Of a DNA stretch of 64,000 bases, positions 42,949 through 51,668 are shown piece after piece. The DNA comes from UBA1847 sp965658465. Its GTDB lineage: Bacteria; Pseudomonadota; Gammaproteobacteria; Steroidobacterales; Woeseiaceae. The notes beneath the pieces were generated by a model. The model worked only from the letters and a program-made list of their open reading frames with translations. It was not told where the DNA came from and made no database searches. Location: assembly GCA_965658465.1 (NCBI GenBank), contig CBFHSG010000001.1, positions 62,001-126,000 of the forward strand, in the 5' to 3' direction. Positions within the stretch are counted from its first letter, which is position 1. Every line of letters starts with the position of its first letter. A program made the position numbers and the translations under genes.

Positions 42949-43041
42949 AACCAGCGATAACGGTCAGGAGAATTCTTCACTCCAAGGCCAACAACGAGCC
43001 CCGGATCCAGTGCTCTTACAATCAGCTACAGGGGTCGTCCG

Positions 43042-44457
43042 TTGGACACTAAAGCTCAATACAACGACACGGTTGTACGCCAATTCGCGATCATGACGGT
43101 CGTCTGGGGCGTGGTCGGAATGCTCGCGGGCGTCTTCATCGCCGCGCAGCTCATCTGGCCGCAGCTCAATTTCGACCTGCCGTTCCTGACCTACAGCCGG
43201 CTGCGCCCGCTGCATACCAACGCAGTGATCTTCGCTTTCGGCGGGTCCGGGCTGTTTGCAACCGCCTACTACGTCGTGCAGCGCACCTGTCACGTGCGTC
43301 TTGCCTTCGACAAACTGGCTGCGTTCACGTTCTGGGGCTGGCAGGCCATCATCGTGCTCGCCGCCGTCACCCTGCCGCTCGGGATTACCCAGTCCAAGGA
43401 GTATGCCGAGCTCGAATGGCCGATCGATCTGCTGATCGCCGTGGTGTGGGTCGCATTTGCAATCGTGTTCTTCATGACGATCGCGCGCCGCCGCGTCAAG
43501 CACATTTACGTAGCCAACTGGTTCTACGGCGCATTTATCATCACCGTCGCCATCCTGCACATCTTCAACAACCTCTCCATACCGGTCTCGCTGACGAAGT
43601 CTTACCCGATCTACAGCGGCACGGTCGATGCGATGATGCAGTGGTGGTACGGCCACAATGCCGTGGGCTTTTTCCTGACGGCCGGCTTCCTGGGAATGAT
43701 GTACTACTTCGTTCCGAAACAGGCCGAGCGCCCGATTTACTCCTACCGGCTCTCGGTGGTTCATTTCTGGTCACTGATTGCCGTGTACATGTGGGCCGGC
43801 CCCCATCACCTGCACTACACCTCGCTTCCCGACTGGGCGCAGACCCTCGGCATGGTGTTCTCGATCATCCTGCTTGCGCCCTCGTGGGGCGGCATGATCA
43901 ACGGCATCATGACGCTGTCCGGCGCCTGGCATAAGCTGCGCAGCGACCCGGTTCTCAAGTTCATGATCGTCGCGTTGTCGTTCTACGGCATGTCGACCTT
44001 CGAAGGCCCGATGATGTCGATCAAGACGGTGAATGCGCTGTCGCATTACACCAACTGGACGATCGGCCACGTGCACTCCGGCGCGCTCGGCTGGGTCGCG
44101 ATGATGACCATGGGCTCCCTGTACTGCCTTATTCCGCGGCTTTATAACCGCAAGGGCATGTACAGCACCAAGCTGATCGACGTTCATTTCTGGACCTCGA
44201 CGATCGGCGTGATCCTTTACATCGTGCCGATGTGGGTCGCCGGCGTCACCGAAGGTCTGATGTGGCGCGCGGTCAACGACGACGGCACATTGACCTACTC
44301 GTTCGTCGAATCGCTCAAAGCGGTGGATCCGTACCTCGTGTTCAGGCTGCTGGGCGGTCTCGTGTTCTTCACGGGCATGCTCATCATGGCCTACAACGTA
44401 TGGCGGACGGTCAGTGAGCAGAAGCCGGCTCCCGTAGCCGTCCTCGACCCGGCGTAA
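43042..44457 (+). CDS. ccoN: cbb3-type cytochrome c oxidase subunit I
   Basis: 471 residues with a TTG start preceded by CAGGGGT. About 12 membrane helices. Haem and copper ligands are in RPLHTNAVIF, WYGHNAVGFF, PHHLHYT and TIGHVHSGALGW. It is the catalytic haem b/haem b3-CuB subunit of the high-affinity terminal oxidase used at low oxygen. It opens a ten-gene run, ccoNOQP-orf96-ccoGHIS-safE, all on the + strand with short gaps or overlaps, so structural and assembly genes are probably one transcription unit. Confidence 0.97.
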   Translation: MDTKAQYNDTVVRQFAIMTVVWGVVGMLAGVFIAAQLIWPQLNFDLPFLTYSRLRPLHTNAVIFAFGGSGLFATAYYVVQRTCHVRLAFDKLAAFTFWGWQAIIVLAAVTLPLGITQSKEYAELEWPIDLLIAVVWVAFAIVFFMTIARRRVKHIYVANWFYGAFIITVAILHIFNNLSIPVSLTKSYPIYSGTVDAMMQWWYGHNAVGFFLTAGFLGMMYYFVPKQAERPIYSYRLSVVHFWSLIAVYMWAGPHHLHYTSLPDWAQTLGMVFSIILLAPSWGGMINGIMTLSGAWHKLRSDPVLKFMIVALSFYGMSTFEGPMMSIKTVNALSHYTNWTIGHVHSGALGWVAMMTMGSLYCLIPRLYNRKGMYSTKLIDVHFWTSTIGVILYIVPMWVAGVTEGLMWRAVNDDGTLTYSFVESLKAVDPYLVFRLLGGLVFFTGMLIMAYNVWRTVSEQKPAPVAVLDPA

Positions 44458-44471
44458 AGGAGAGACCATTC

Positions 44472-45080
44472 ATGCGTCATGAGGTAATTGAAAAAAGCGT
44501 AAATCTGATGATGGTGCTCATCGTCCTCGCGGTTAGCATCGGTGGTCTCGTCGAAATTCTCCCGCTCATGGTCTCGAGTGAAACGACGGAGCCCGCCGAG
44601 AACATCGAACCGTATTCGCCACTTCGGCTTGCCGGCCGTGACGTTTACATTCGCGAGGGCTGCTACGGCTGTCATTCGCAGATGGTGCGGCCGTTCCGCA
44701 GCGAAACCGAGCGTTACGGACCGTATTCGACAGCCGGTGAGTCCGTCTACGACCGCCCGTTCCAGTTCGGCTCGCGGCGTACGGGACCCGACCTGGCCCG
44801 CGTCGGCGGACGTTACAGCGATGCGTGGCACCGCCTGCACCTCCAGGACCCGCGCGCGCTGGTGCCCGAATCGAACATGCCCGGCTATCCGTGGCTCAAC
44901 GAGAACATGGTTGATCCCGACCTCGTCACAACGAAGCTGCGCAGGCTCAAATTGCTCGGCGATCCGTACACGGACGAGCAGATCGAGACAGCCGCCGCGG
45001 CGGTCGAGGGCAAGACCGAGATGGACGCGCTCGTGGCGTACCTCCAGGGGCTCGGCATTAATCGAAGCAATCGCAGGTAG
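44472..45080 (+). CDS. ccoO: cbb3-type cytochrome c oxidase subunit II (monohaem)
   Basis: 202 residues. One N-terminal membrane anchor (LMMVLIVLAVSIGGLVEILPL) and a periplasmic cytochrome c domain with haem motif CYGCH at Cys64-His68; MPGYPWL provides the axial Met. It passes electrons from CcoP to CcoN. It begins 14 bases after ccoN, with AGGAGAGA upstream. Confidence 0.97.
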   Translation: MRHEVIEKSVNLMMVLIVLAVSIGGLVEILPLMVSSETTEPAENIEPYSPLRLAGRDVYIREGCYGCHSQMVRPFRSETERYGPYSTAGESVYDRPFQFGSRRTGPDLARVGGRYSDAWHRLHLQDPRALVPESNMPGYPWLNENMVDPDLVTTKLRRLKLLGDPYTDEQIETAAAAVEGKTEMDALVAYLQGLGINRSNRR

Positions 45081-45088
45081 GCTGCTCG

Positions 45089-45271
45089 ATGGATATCAAC
45101 GATTTTCGAGGCATTATCACGGCAGTCACGATGCTGGCGTTCGTGGTGTTCAGCATTTTCGCCTGGCGCCGTTATCGCCAGGCGGAATTTGACGAAAGCG
45201 CCCGCCGTCCGCTCGAAGACGATCATTACATTACCGAAGATATTGCGAATCACACGCGGGAGAACACGTGA
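45089..45271 (+). CDS. ccoQ: cbb3 oxidase small subunit CcoQ
   Basis: 60 residues, one membrane helix (GIITAVTMLAFVVFSIFAW) and a charged tail with the short acidic motif typical of CcoQ/FixQ. It stabilises the CcoNO-CcoP complex. Its stop TGA overlaps the ccoP ATG by one base (TGATG). Confidence 0.92.
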   Translation: MDINDFRGIITAVTMLAFVVFSIFAWRRYRQAEFDESARRPLEDDHYITEDIANHTRENT

Positions 45272-46167
45272 TGCCTGCATTCTGGCACTGGTTTGTTGCC
45301 GTCGGCACAATCTTATTCATCATTTGGTGTGTCTGGCTGATCGGCTGGTCGTCCAAGCAGGGACCGGCAGGCAAGAGCGACGAAGAAGTCACCGGCCACA
45401 AGTGGGACGGCGACCTCGAGGAGTGGAACAACCCCGCGCCCAAGTGGTGGCTGTATCTTTATTTCATCACGGTATTCTGGGCGATCGGCTACCTGGTCGC
45501 CTTTCCGGGCCTCGGCAATTTCGAAGGCATGCTGGGCTGGTCGCAGGAGAAGCAGTACGAAGCCGAGCAGCAGGCGGCCGCGGCACGCTTCGAGCCGATC
45601 TACGCGGGCTACGCCGAAATGGAATTCGAGGCACTGGCAGAGAACGAAGACGCCATGGAACTCGGGGCCAGCCTGTATGCCAGCTACTGCACGACCTGTC
45701 ACGGGTCCGACGCGCGCGGTGCGCCAGGCTACCCGAACCTGACGGACAGCAACTGGATATGGGGCAACAGCGAGCAGCAGATCATCACGACGCTGAAACA
45801 GGGGCGTAACGCCATCATGCCCGCGCTCGGCGCCGCACTCGGTGGTGATGCAGGCATCGACGATATGGTTACCTATGTGCAGAGCCTCAGCGGCCTGGTC
45901 GAGCCCGACCCCGCCGCGGCCGCAACGCAGGCGAAGTTCGTCGCGCTCTGCAGCGCCTGCCACGGCGCGGACGGCAAGGGCAACCAGATGCTCGGCGCAG
46001 CAAATCTCACGGACGACACCTGGCTGTACGGCAGCTCTGCGGACGACATCCGTTACACGCTCGTCAACGGCCGCAACGGGGTAATGCCGGCGCACGGGGA
46101 ATTGCTCGGCGAGAACCGCACCAAGATCCTTGCGGCCTACGTCTACCGCCTCGGCGGCGGGGAGTAG
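45271..46167 (+). CDS. ccoP: cbb3-type cytochrome c oxidase dihaem subunit III
   Basis: 298 residues from the ATG overlapping the ccoQ stop (a GTG three bases earlier is possible). Two N-terminal helices with the WDGDLEEWNNPAPKWW segment between them, then two cytochrome c domains with haem motifs CTTCH (Cys140-His144) and CSACH (Cys227-His231). It accepts electrons from soluble or membrane cytochrome c. Confidence 0.97.
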   Translation: MPAFWHWFVAVGTILFIIWCVWLIGWSSKQGPAGKSDEEVTGHKWDGDLEEWNNPAPKWWLYLYFITVFWAIGYLVAFPGLGNFEGMLGWSQEKQYEAEQQAAAARFEPIYAGYAEMEFEALAENEDAMELGASLYASYCTTCHGSDARGAPGYPNLTDSNWIWGNSEQQIITTLKQGRNAIMPALGAALGGDAGIDDMVTYVQSLSGLVEPDPAAAATQAKFVALCSACHGADGKGNQMLGAANLTDDTWLYGSSADDIRYTLVNGRNGVMPAHGELLGENRTKILAAYVYRLGGGE

Positions 46168-46191
46168 GCCGCAGCGACAGCAGGCAGCAAC

Positions 46192-46482
46192 GTGATTCAG
46201 GAAGAATATCGCGGCGCCCGGCAGTGGAGCCGGAAGAGCCAGGCCATCGCCATCGTCGTATGGATTTCCTTCCTGAGCGCCGCGATCGGCACGATGGTGT
46301 TCTTCGCGCTGTTCGATCCCGTGGAGCTGAGCGGAATCTTCAGCGACGATCTCGACATCGGCCGTGATGCGGGCTATGCCGCCGGCTTTTTCTTTTTCTG
46401 GATACTCTCGGGTTTCGCAAGCGCCGTCACGGCCTGGCTGATTCGCACGGCGCCGAAACGCGACAAGAAACACCGCGGATGA
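46192..46482 (+). CDS. Small two-helix membrane protein within the cbb3 operon
   Basis: 96 residues, GTG start. Two predicted membrane helices (AIAIVVWISFLSAAIGTMVFFALF and AAGFFFFWILSGFASAVTAWLI) and a basic C-terminus (RTAPKRDKKHRG). I recognise no named family. Position between ccoP and ccoG, with its stop overlapping the ccoG start, makes it a likely assembly or stability factor of the oxidase; this is inference from context only. Confidence 0.75.
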   Translation: MIQEEYRGARQWSRKSQAIAIVVWISFLSAAIGTMVFFALFDPVELSGIFSDDLDIGRDAGYAAGFFFFWILSGFASAVTAWLIRTAPKRDKKHRG

Positions 46483-47870
46483 AAGCCGACGCAGAGAGCA
46501 ACAAGACCCCCGGCGGGTCGATGTACGCCAGCGCGGAGAAGATATACCCGCGCGAAATGAAAGGCCGCTTCGACAGCCTGTCGAAGCTGGCAACGATTGT
46601 CCTGCTCGGCCTGTTCTACGTCGTGCCGTGGCTGACCTGGGACGACCGCCAGGCCGTCCTGTTCGACCTGCCGGCGCGCAAGTTCTACCTGCTGGGCCTC
46701 ACGCTGTGGCCGCAGGACTTCCCCTACCTTGCGATGCTGCTCATCATCGCCGCCCTGTCCCTGTTTTTCTTCACCGCGCTGCTCGGCCGCGTGTGGTGCG
46801 GCTTCGCCTGTCCCCAGACCGTCTGGACGGAAGCGTTCATCTGGATGGAACAATGGACAGAGGGCACGCGCTCGCAGCGCATGAAGCTGGACAAGGCGCC
46901 GTGGAGCTGGAACAAGCTGCGACGCAAGGGCAGCAAACAGTTCCTCTGGGTGACCTTTTCCCTGTGGACGGGGTTCACCTTCGTCGGCTACTTTGCGCCC
47001 ATCCGCGAACTCGGGCCGCAACTCCTGACCTTTTCGGCGGGAGGCTGGGCGACCTTCTGGACGCTGTTCTACGGTTTTGCCACCTACGGCAACGCGGGCT
47101 ATATGCGCGAGCAGGTGTGCAAGTACATGTGTCCTTACGCGCGCTTCCAGAGCGCGATGTTCGACAAGGACACGCTCATCATCTCGTATGACGAAAAGCG
47201 CGGCGAGCCGCGCGGCAGCCGCAAGCGCGGCGCGGATCCGGACGAGCTCGGGCTCGGCCATTGCATCGACTGTACGCTGTGCGTGCAGGTCTGCCCGACC
47301 GGCATCGATATTCGTGAAGGCCTGCAGTACGAGTGCATTGCCTGCGCGGCCTGTATCGATGCCTGCGACTCCGTCATGGACAAGATGAAATACCCGCGCG
47401 GCCTGGTGCGCTACTCGACCGAGCATGCCATGAAAGAAGGCGAGACCCGGGTCCTGCGGCCGCGTGTGCTGGTATACGCCGTGCTGCTGCTGGTGCTGGT
47501 CGGCGGGCTGGTAACGTCGATGGCGATGCGCACACCGATCATTCTCGACGTCATCCGCGATCGCAATATGCTGTTCCGGGAATTGCCGGGCGGTGAGATA
47601 GAGAACATCTATACGCTCAAGGTGATCAACCAGCGCAACGACACGCGCAGCTTCCGGCTAACCGTGGAGGGTGTTCCCGGCATCGAACTCAAGGGTGTCT
47701 CCGAGGTGATCGCTGTGGACGGCGGTGGCGTACTGTCGCTCCCGGTGCGCGCACGCGCGCCGGCGGACAGCGCCTATGGCATCATGGACGTTTCGTTTAC
47801 CGTGACGGACGTGGACGAGCCCTCCGCTACGATGACCGAGGACAGCCGCTTCCTGGGCCCGACGCCGTGA
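46479..47870 (+). CDS. ccoG: Cytochrome c oxidase accessory protein CcoG
   Basis: 463 residues. Membrane helices near 25-45, 80-105, 155-180 and 340-360, a CGFACPQTVW motif, and a polyferredoxin segment CIDCTLCVQVCPTGIDI-CIACAACIDACD (two 4Fe-4S clusters). A C-terminal immunoglobulin-like FixG domain follows. CcoG is a Cu(II) reductase for cbb3 assembly. It overlaps the upstream small gene and ccoH (GTGA). Confidence 0.95.
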   Translation: MKADAESNKTPGGSMYASAEKIYPREMKGRFDSLSKLATIVLLGLFYVVPWLTWDDRQAVLFDLPARKFYLLGLTLWPQDFPYLAMLLIIAALSLFFFTALLGRVWCGFACPQTVWTEAFIWMEQWTEGTRSQRMKLDKAPWSWNKLRRKGSKQFLWVTFSLWTGFTFVGYFAPIRELGPQLLTFSAGGWATFWTLFYGFATYGNAGYMREQVCKYMCPYARFQSAMFDKDTLIISYDEKRGEPRGSRKRGADPDELGLGHCIDCTLCVQVCPTGIDIREGLQYECIACAACIDACDSVMDKMKYPRGLVRYSTEHAMKEGETRVLRPRVLVYAVLLLVLVGGLVTSMAMRTPIILDVIRDRNMLFRELPGGEIENIYTLKVINQRNDTRSFRLTVEGVPGIELKGVSEVIAVDGGGVLSLPVRARAPADSAYGIMDVSFTVTDVDEPSATMTEDSRFLGPTP

Positions 47871-48400
47871 CCGATCTCGACACGAAGCCCTGGTACCGGC
47901 AGTTCTGGCCGTGGTTCATCATTGCCCTGCCCGCGTCGGCGGTCGTGGCGAGCCTGTACACGGTATCGCTGGCGGTGCGAACCACCGACTCGCTCGTCGT
48001 GACGTCGGATGACGGTATGGACGTCGTTGCCAGCCGGCACCTCGCAGCCGAGCGGTTTGCTGCCGACCATGGCCTCAATGCCACGCTCTCGATCGATCTC
48101 GACAGCGGCGCCATCGACGCGAAGCTCGCGGCGGATACGCCTGTCGACTGGCCCAAGACCCTCGACCTGCTGTTTTCGCATCCCGCATTCGCGGGCCGGG
48201 ACCAGGTCGTTACGATGACGGCCGCAATGCCGGACAGTGACGGCACGCCGGTCTGGTCGGGCCATTTCGTCGACATTCCGGACGGTCGCTGGTACGTCGT
48301 GCTGGCAGACGGCGATACCTGGCGCCTCAGCGGCAGCTGGTCGGGCAGTGCAGTGTTGCACCTCGAACCCGTCGGCGCAGCGGACGATGGCGAAGGCTGA
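47867..48400 (+). CDS. ccoH: FixH/CcoH family assembly protein
   Basis: 177 residues, GTG start in the ccoG stop overlap. One membrane helix (FWPWFIIALPASAVVASLYTVSLAV) and a periplasmic beta domain. The WYRQFWPWF N-terminus is the FixH signature. It helps mature the oxidase together with CcoI. Its end overlaps the ccoI start by 14 bases. Confidence 0.92.
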   Translation: MTDLDTKPWYRQFWPWFIIALPASAVVASLYTVSLAVRTTDSLVVTSDDGMDVVASRHLAAERFAADHGLNATLSIDLDSGAIDAKLAADTPVDWPKTLDLLFSHPAFAGRDQVVTMTAAMPDSDGTPVWSGHFVDIPDGRWYVVLADGDTWRLSGSWSGSAVLHLEPVGAADDGEG

Positions 48401-50780
48401 AACGTGTTTTCACTGCGCGTTGCCCATCCCGGCGAACTGTGACATCGGGGTAGAAATCGGCGGCGAAACACACCCGGTCTGCTGCCCCGGCTGCAAGGCA
48501 GTCGCCACGCTCATACGCGACGCCGGATTCGAGCGCTATTACGACTCCAGGGAAAACCCCGAGCCGGGGGCGGTGCGCCCGGCCGAGGACGCCGGTGAAT
48601 GGCAGGTGTTCGATCGCGAGGACATGCTGGCGGCCTTCGCAAGCCGGGACGGCTCTGCCGCCGAGGCTACGATCTATGTCGGCGGCATGTATTGCGCCGC
48701 CTGCAGCTGGCTCATCGATGCGTCGCTCAGGAAGCTCCCGGGCATAAAGAACGCCGACATCAACCCCGTGACACACCGGCTGCTCGTGGCGTGGGATACG
48801 TCGTCGATCGGCCTCGGCCGCATCCTGGCGACGCTCGCCGACCTCGGCTACAAGCCGCAACCGCTCGCTCCCGATTCGACCGAGCGCCCCGAGCGGTCGG
48901 AACAGCGTGCCGCCCTCAAGCGCCTGCTGGTCGCGTCGCTCGGCATGATGCAGGTCATGATGTTCGCGGTGGCGCTTTACTCCGGCGAGTTCCAGGGCAT
49001 CGACGCCGACATGGAGCGCTTCCTGCGTCTCGTTTCTTTTCTCGTCACCACCCCCGTGGTGTTCTACTCCGCGCGCCCGTTCTTCGCAGGCGCCGTTCGC
49101 GGCCTGCGCGCCCGTCGCCCCGGCATGGACGTGCCGGTGTCGATCGCCATCGGCAGCGCCTACGTCGCATCCGTCTATGCGACCTACACCAACGGTCCGG
49201 CCGTCTGGTACGACTCGGTGACGATGTTCGTGTTTTTCCTGACCGTCGCGCGCTACCTCGAGATGCGCGCGCGGCACCGCTCCGTCGACCGGAGCGCCGC
49301 GCTGGCATCGCTGCTGCCAAATACCGCGACGCGGCTCGATGGCGGGCAGCGCCAGCAGGTGCCGGTCACGCAGCTGGCTGCCGGGGATATCGCGTTGATT
49401 CGCGCCGGCGAGTCATTCCCGGCGGACGGCTCGATTACCGCCGGGCAAACCAGCGTCGACGAGTCGATGCTCACCGGCGAGTCGAAGCCGCAACCGAAAT
49501 CGGCAGGCGATGCGGTTATCGCCGGCAGCGTCAACCTCGACGGCATCGTGGAGATGCAAGTCGACGTCACGGGGACCGACACGACGCTGGGGACGATTGG
49601 CCGGCTCAGTGAACGTGCCCGTTATGCGCGACCGGCGTTCGTGCAGCTCGCGGATCGCATAGCCAGTTATATTGTTGTCGGAATCCTCGTTCTTGCCGCC
49701 GCCGTTGCAACGAGCTGGTACCTGATCGATGCCGAACGGGCCTTCGTCATCACGTTGTCGGTACTCGTGGTTACCTGCCCCTGTGCGCTGGCGCTGGCGA
49801 CCCCGACCGCGTTCGCAGCCGCGGGCAGCCGGCTTTCCGACCTGCACCTTCTGGTGACCAACGGCAATGCGATCGAGACGCTGTCGAGGGCGACGCACAT
49901 CGTGTTCGACAAGACCGGTACGCTGACCCGCGGCATGCCGGAAGTCGTTTCAACCACCACTCACGACCCGGACTTCACCGAGCACGAATGCCTGCAGATC
50001 GCCGCCGCGCTCGAGGTGGCGTCGACACACCCGATCGCGCGCGCGTTCACGCACCACGAGTCGGCACTCGCAGCCAGCGGCATCGAGATACGTGTCGGCG
50101 CCGGCGTCGAAGGTGTCATCGACGGCCGGCTCTGGAAGCTCGGCAACGCGACTTTCGTTCCGGGCGCGGCCCCGCCGCCGCACGATGAAATTGCGACGCA
50201 GGTATTCCTCGGCACGGGCGACCGCGTCGTCGCCACCTTCACGATCGCCGACACGCTGCGTGCCGATGCTGGCAAGACACTGAAAACACTTGAAAAAATG
50301 GGCTTCTCGATATCCCTCGTGAGCGGCGACGGCGCGGCGCCCGTCGCGCAGGCGGCCGCGTTCCTGGACATCGGTGACGCGCGCTCCGGCTGCACCCCGG
50401 ACGACAAGCTGGAACGCATCAACGCGCTGCAGCAGCAGGGCGAGGTCGTGGTGATGGTCGGTGACGGTATCAACGATGCGCCGGTTCTGGCCGGCGCGGA
50501 CGTCTCGATCGCACCGTCGCATGCCGCGTCGCTTGCGCAATCGAGCGCGGACGTCCTGATGCTCGGCGATTCGCTGCAGCCGATCGTGACGCTGATGCAC
50601 GCGGCCCGCCGGACGATGCGGATTGTGCGGCAGAACCTGGTCTGGGCGATCGTATACAATGTTTCGGCGGTCCCGCTTGCCGCCGCCGGGTTCGTGCCGC
50701 CGTGGCTCGCCGCGATCGGCATGAGCACGAGTTCGCTGGTGGTCGTTGTCAATGCCCTGCGCCTGAGCCGTATTCGATGA
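48387..50780 (+). CDS. ccoI: Cu+-exporting P1B-type ATPase for cbb3 oxidase
   Basis: 797 residues from ATG 48387. An N-terminal Cys cluster (CFHC, CCPGC) precedes a heavy-metal domain with MYCAACSW; about eight helices, with the ion-binding CPC in VTCPCALALATP, phosphorylation DKTGTLTRG, and hinge VGDGINDAPVL. FixI/CcoI delivers copper to the periplasm for the CcoN CuB site. The frame opens at 48237 inside ccoH, but the Cys-rich start at 48387 matches the family. The stop overlaps ccoS (ATGA). Confidence 0.96.
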   Translation: MAKAETCFHCALPIPANCDIGVEIGGETHPVCCPGCKAVATLIRDAGFERYYDSRENPEPGAVRPAEDAGEWQVFDREDMLAAFASRDGSAAEATIYVGGMYCAACSWLIDASLRKLPGIKNADINPVTHRLLVAWDTSSIGLGRILATLADLGYKPQPLAPDSTERPERSEQRAALKRLLVASLGMMQVMMFAVALYSGEFQGIDADMERFLRLVSFLVTTPVVFYSARPFFAGAVRGLRARRPGMDVPVSIAIGSAYVASVYATYTNGPAVWYDSVTMFVFFLTVARYLEMRARHRSVDRSAALASLLPNTATRLDGGQRQQVPVTQLAAGDIALIRAGESFPADGSITAGQTSVDESMLTGESKPQPKSAGDAVIAGSVNLDGIVEMQVDVTGTDTTLGTIGRLSERARYARPAFVQLADRIASYIVVGILVLAAAVATSWYLIDAERAFVITLSVLVVTCPCALALATPTAFAAAGSRLSDLHLLVTNGNAIETLSRATHIVFDKTGTLTRGMPEVVSTTTHDPDFTEHECLQIAAALEVASTHPIARAFTHHESALAASGIEIRVGAGVEGVIDGRLWKLGNATFVPGAAPPPHDEIATQVFLGTGDRVVATFTIADTLRADAGKTLKTLEKMGFSISLVSGDGAAPVAQAAAFLDIGDARSGCTPDDKLERINALQQQGEVVVMVGDGINDAPVLAGADVSIAPSHAASLAQSSADVLMLGDSLQPIVTLMHAARRTMRIVRQNLVWAIVYNVSAVPLAAAGFVPPWLAAIGMSTSSLVVVVNALRLSRIR

Positions 50781-50944
50781 ATGTTCTCTACCTGCTGATT
50801 CCGCTTGCACTGATACTCCTGGCCGGTGCGGTGTGGGCTTTCTTCTGGGCGGTGGGCAGCGGCCAGTTCGACGACCTCGACACGCCGGCCGTGCGCATCA
50901 TCATGGACGACGACGAACGCCCGCCGGACGACGACACGAAATGA
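50777..50944 (+). CDS. ccoS: cbb3 oxidase maturation protein CcoS
   Basis: 55 residues: one membrane helix (LYLLIPLALILLAGAVWAFFWAV) followed by GQFDDLDTPAVRIIMDDD, the CcoS signature. It is needed for cofactor insertion in CcoN. It overlaps both neighbours with ATGA junctions. Confidence 0.95.
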   Translation: MNVLYLLIPLALILLAGAVWAFFWAVGSGQFDDLDTPAVRIIMDDDERPPDDDTK

Positions 50945-51645
50945 CGGACCTCGTTGCGGCACTCACGACCGCATTCCTGGCGGGACTGCTGGGCAGTGCC
51001 CACTGCCTGGGCATGTGCGGCGGCATCTCCGGCCTGTTCGCGCTGCATTCCAGCATCCGGGGGCTGAGCCGACAGTTGCCGATGGCGCTCGTCTACAACG
51101 CCGGACGGCTCGCGAGTTACGCAATACTGGGGTTCGCGGTGGCCGCGGTCGGGAGCCGCTTCGCGGCACTGACACCGGCGGTGGGCAAGCCCGTACGCCT
51201 CATCGCGGGCGCCGTCATTATTCTCATCGGCCTGCAGATCGCGTTCAATTTTCGCGCCCTCGGCTTCCTGGAGCGGATGGGCGGTGCCGCCTGGTCCCGC
51301 ATATCGCCGTATGCCGGACGGCTGTTGCCCGTCAACAGCCTGCCGCGGGCGCTGGGTCTTGGGCTGTTGTGGGGATTGATTCCCTGCGGACTGGTCTACA
51401 GTGTGTTGCTGGTCGCCGCGACGAGCGCGAGCGCCCCGGACGGCGCACTGATCATGCTGGCTTTCGGTATCGGCACGACGCCGGCGATGCTGCTGACCGG
51501 GCTCGGCGCCGCGCGCCTCGCGCAGTTGATGCAAGACAGGCGCACCCGGCTCGGCGCTGGTTTACTGATCGTTATGCTCGGTATACTGACCCTCTTCATG
51601 CCGATCACGGCATTGATGTCACCCGGCCCGCATTCGCATCATTGA
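50941..51645 (+). CDS. Sulfite exporter TauE/SafE-type protein of the cbb3 cluster
   Basis: 234 residues from ATG 50941, about six membrane helices. Distinctive N-terminal motif GSAHCLGMCGGISGLFAL and the matching GLLWGLIPCGLVYSVLL in the second half: the cysteine-bearing, DsbD-like subgroup commonly found after ccoS. The cysteines and context suggest copper or redox handling in oxidase assembly, not sulfite export, but this is unproven. Last gene of the operon. Confidence 0.85.
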   Translation: MTDLVAALTTAFLAGLLGSAHCLGMCGGISGLFALHSSIRGLSRQLPMALVYNAGRLASYAILGFAVAAVGSRFAALTPAVGKPVRLIAGAVIILIGLQIAFNFRALGFLERMGGAAWSRISPYAGRLLPVNSLPRALGLGLLWGLIPCGLVYSVLLVAATSASAPDGALIMLAFGIGTTPAMLLTGLGAARLAQLMQDRRTRLGAGLLIVMLGILTLFMPITALMSPGPHSHH

Positions 51646-51668
51646 TCCGCCCGCCAGGAACCTGAGAC

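Noticed and set aside
42881..43041. FNR/Anr box before ccoN
   Set aside because: No TTGAT-N4-ATCAA or one-mismatch version was found in the gap.
45313..46593. 426-residue minus-strand frame across ccoP, the small gene and ccoG
   Set aside because: The + strand carries haem motifs and operon overlaps; the antisense protein has no recognisable features.
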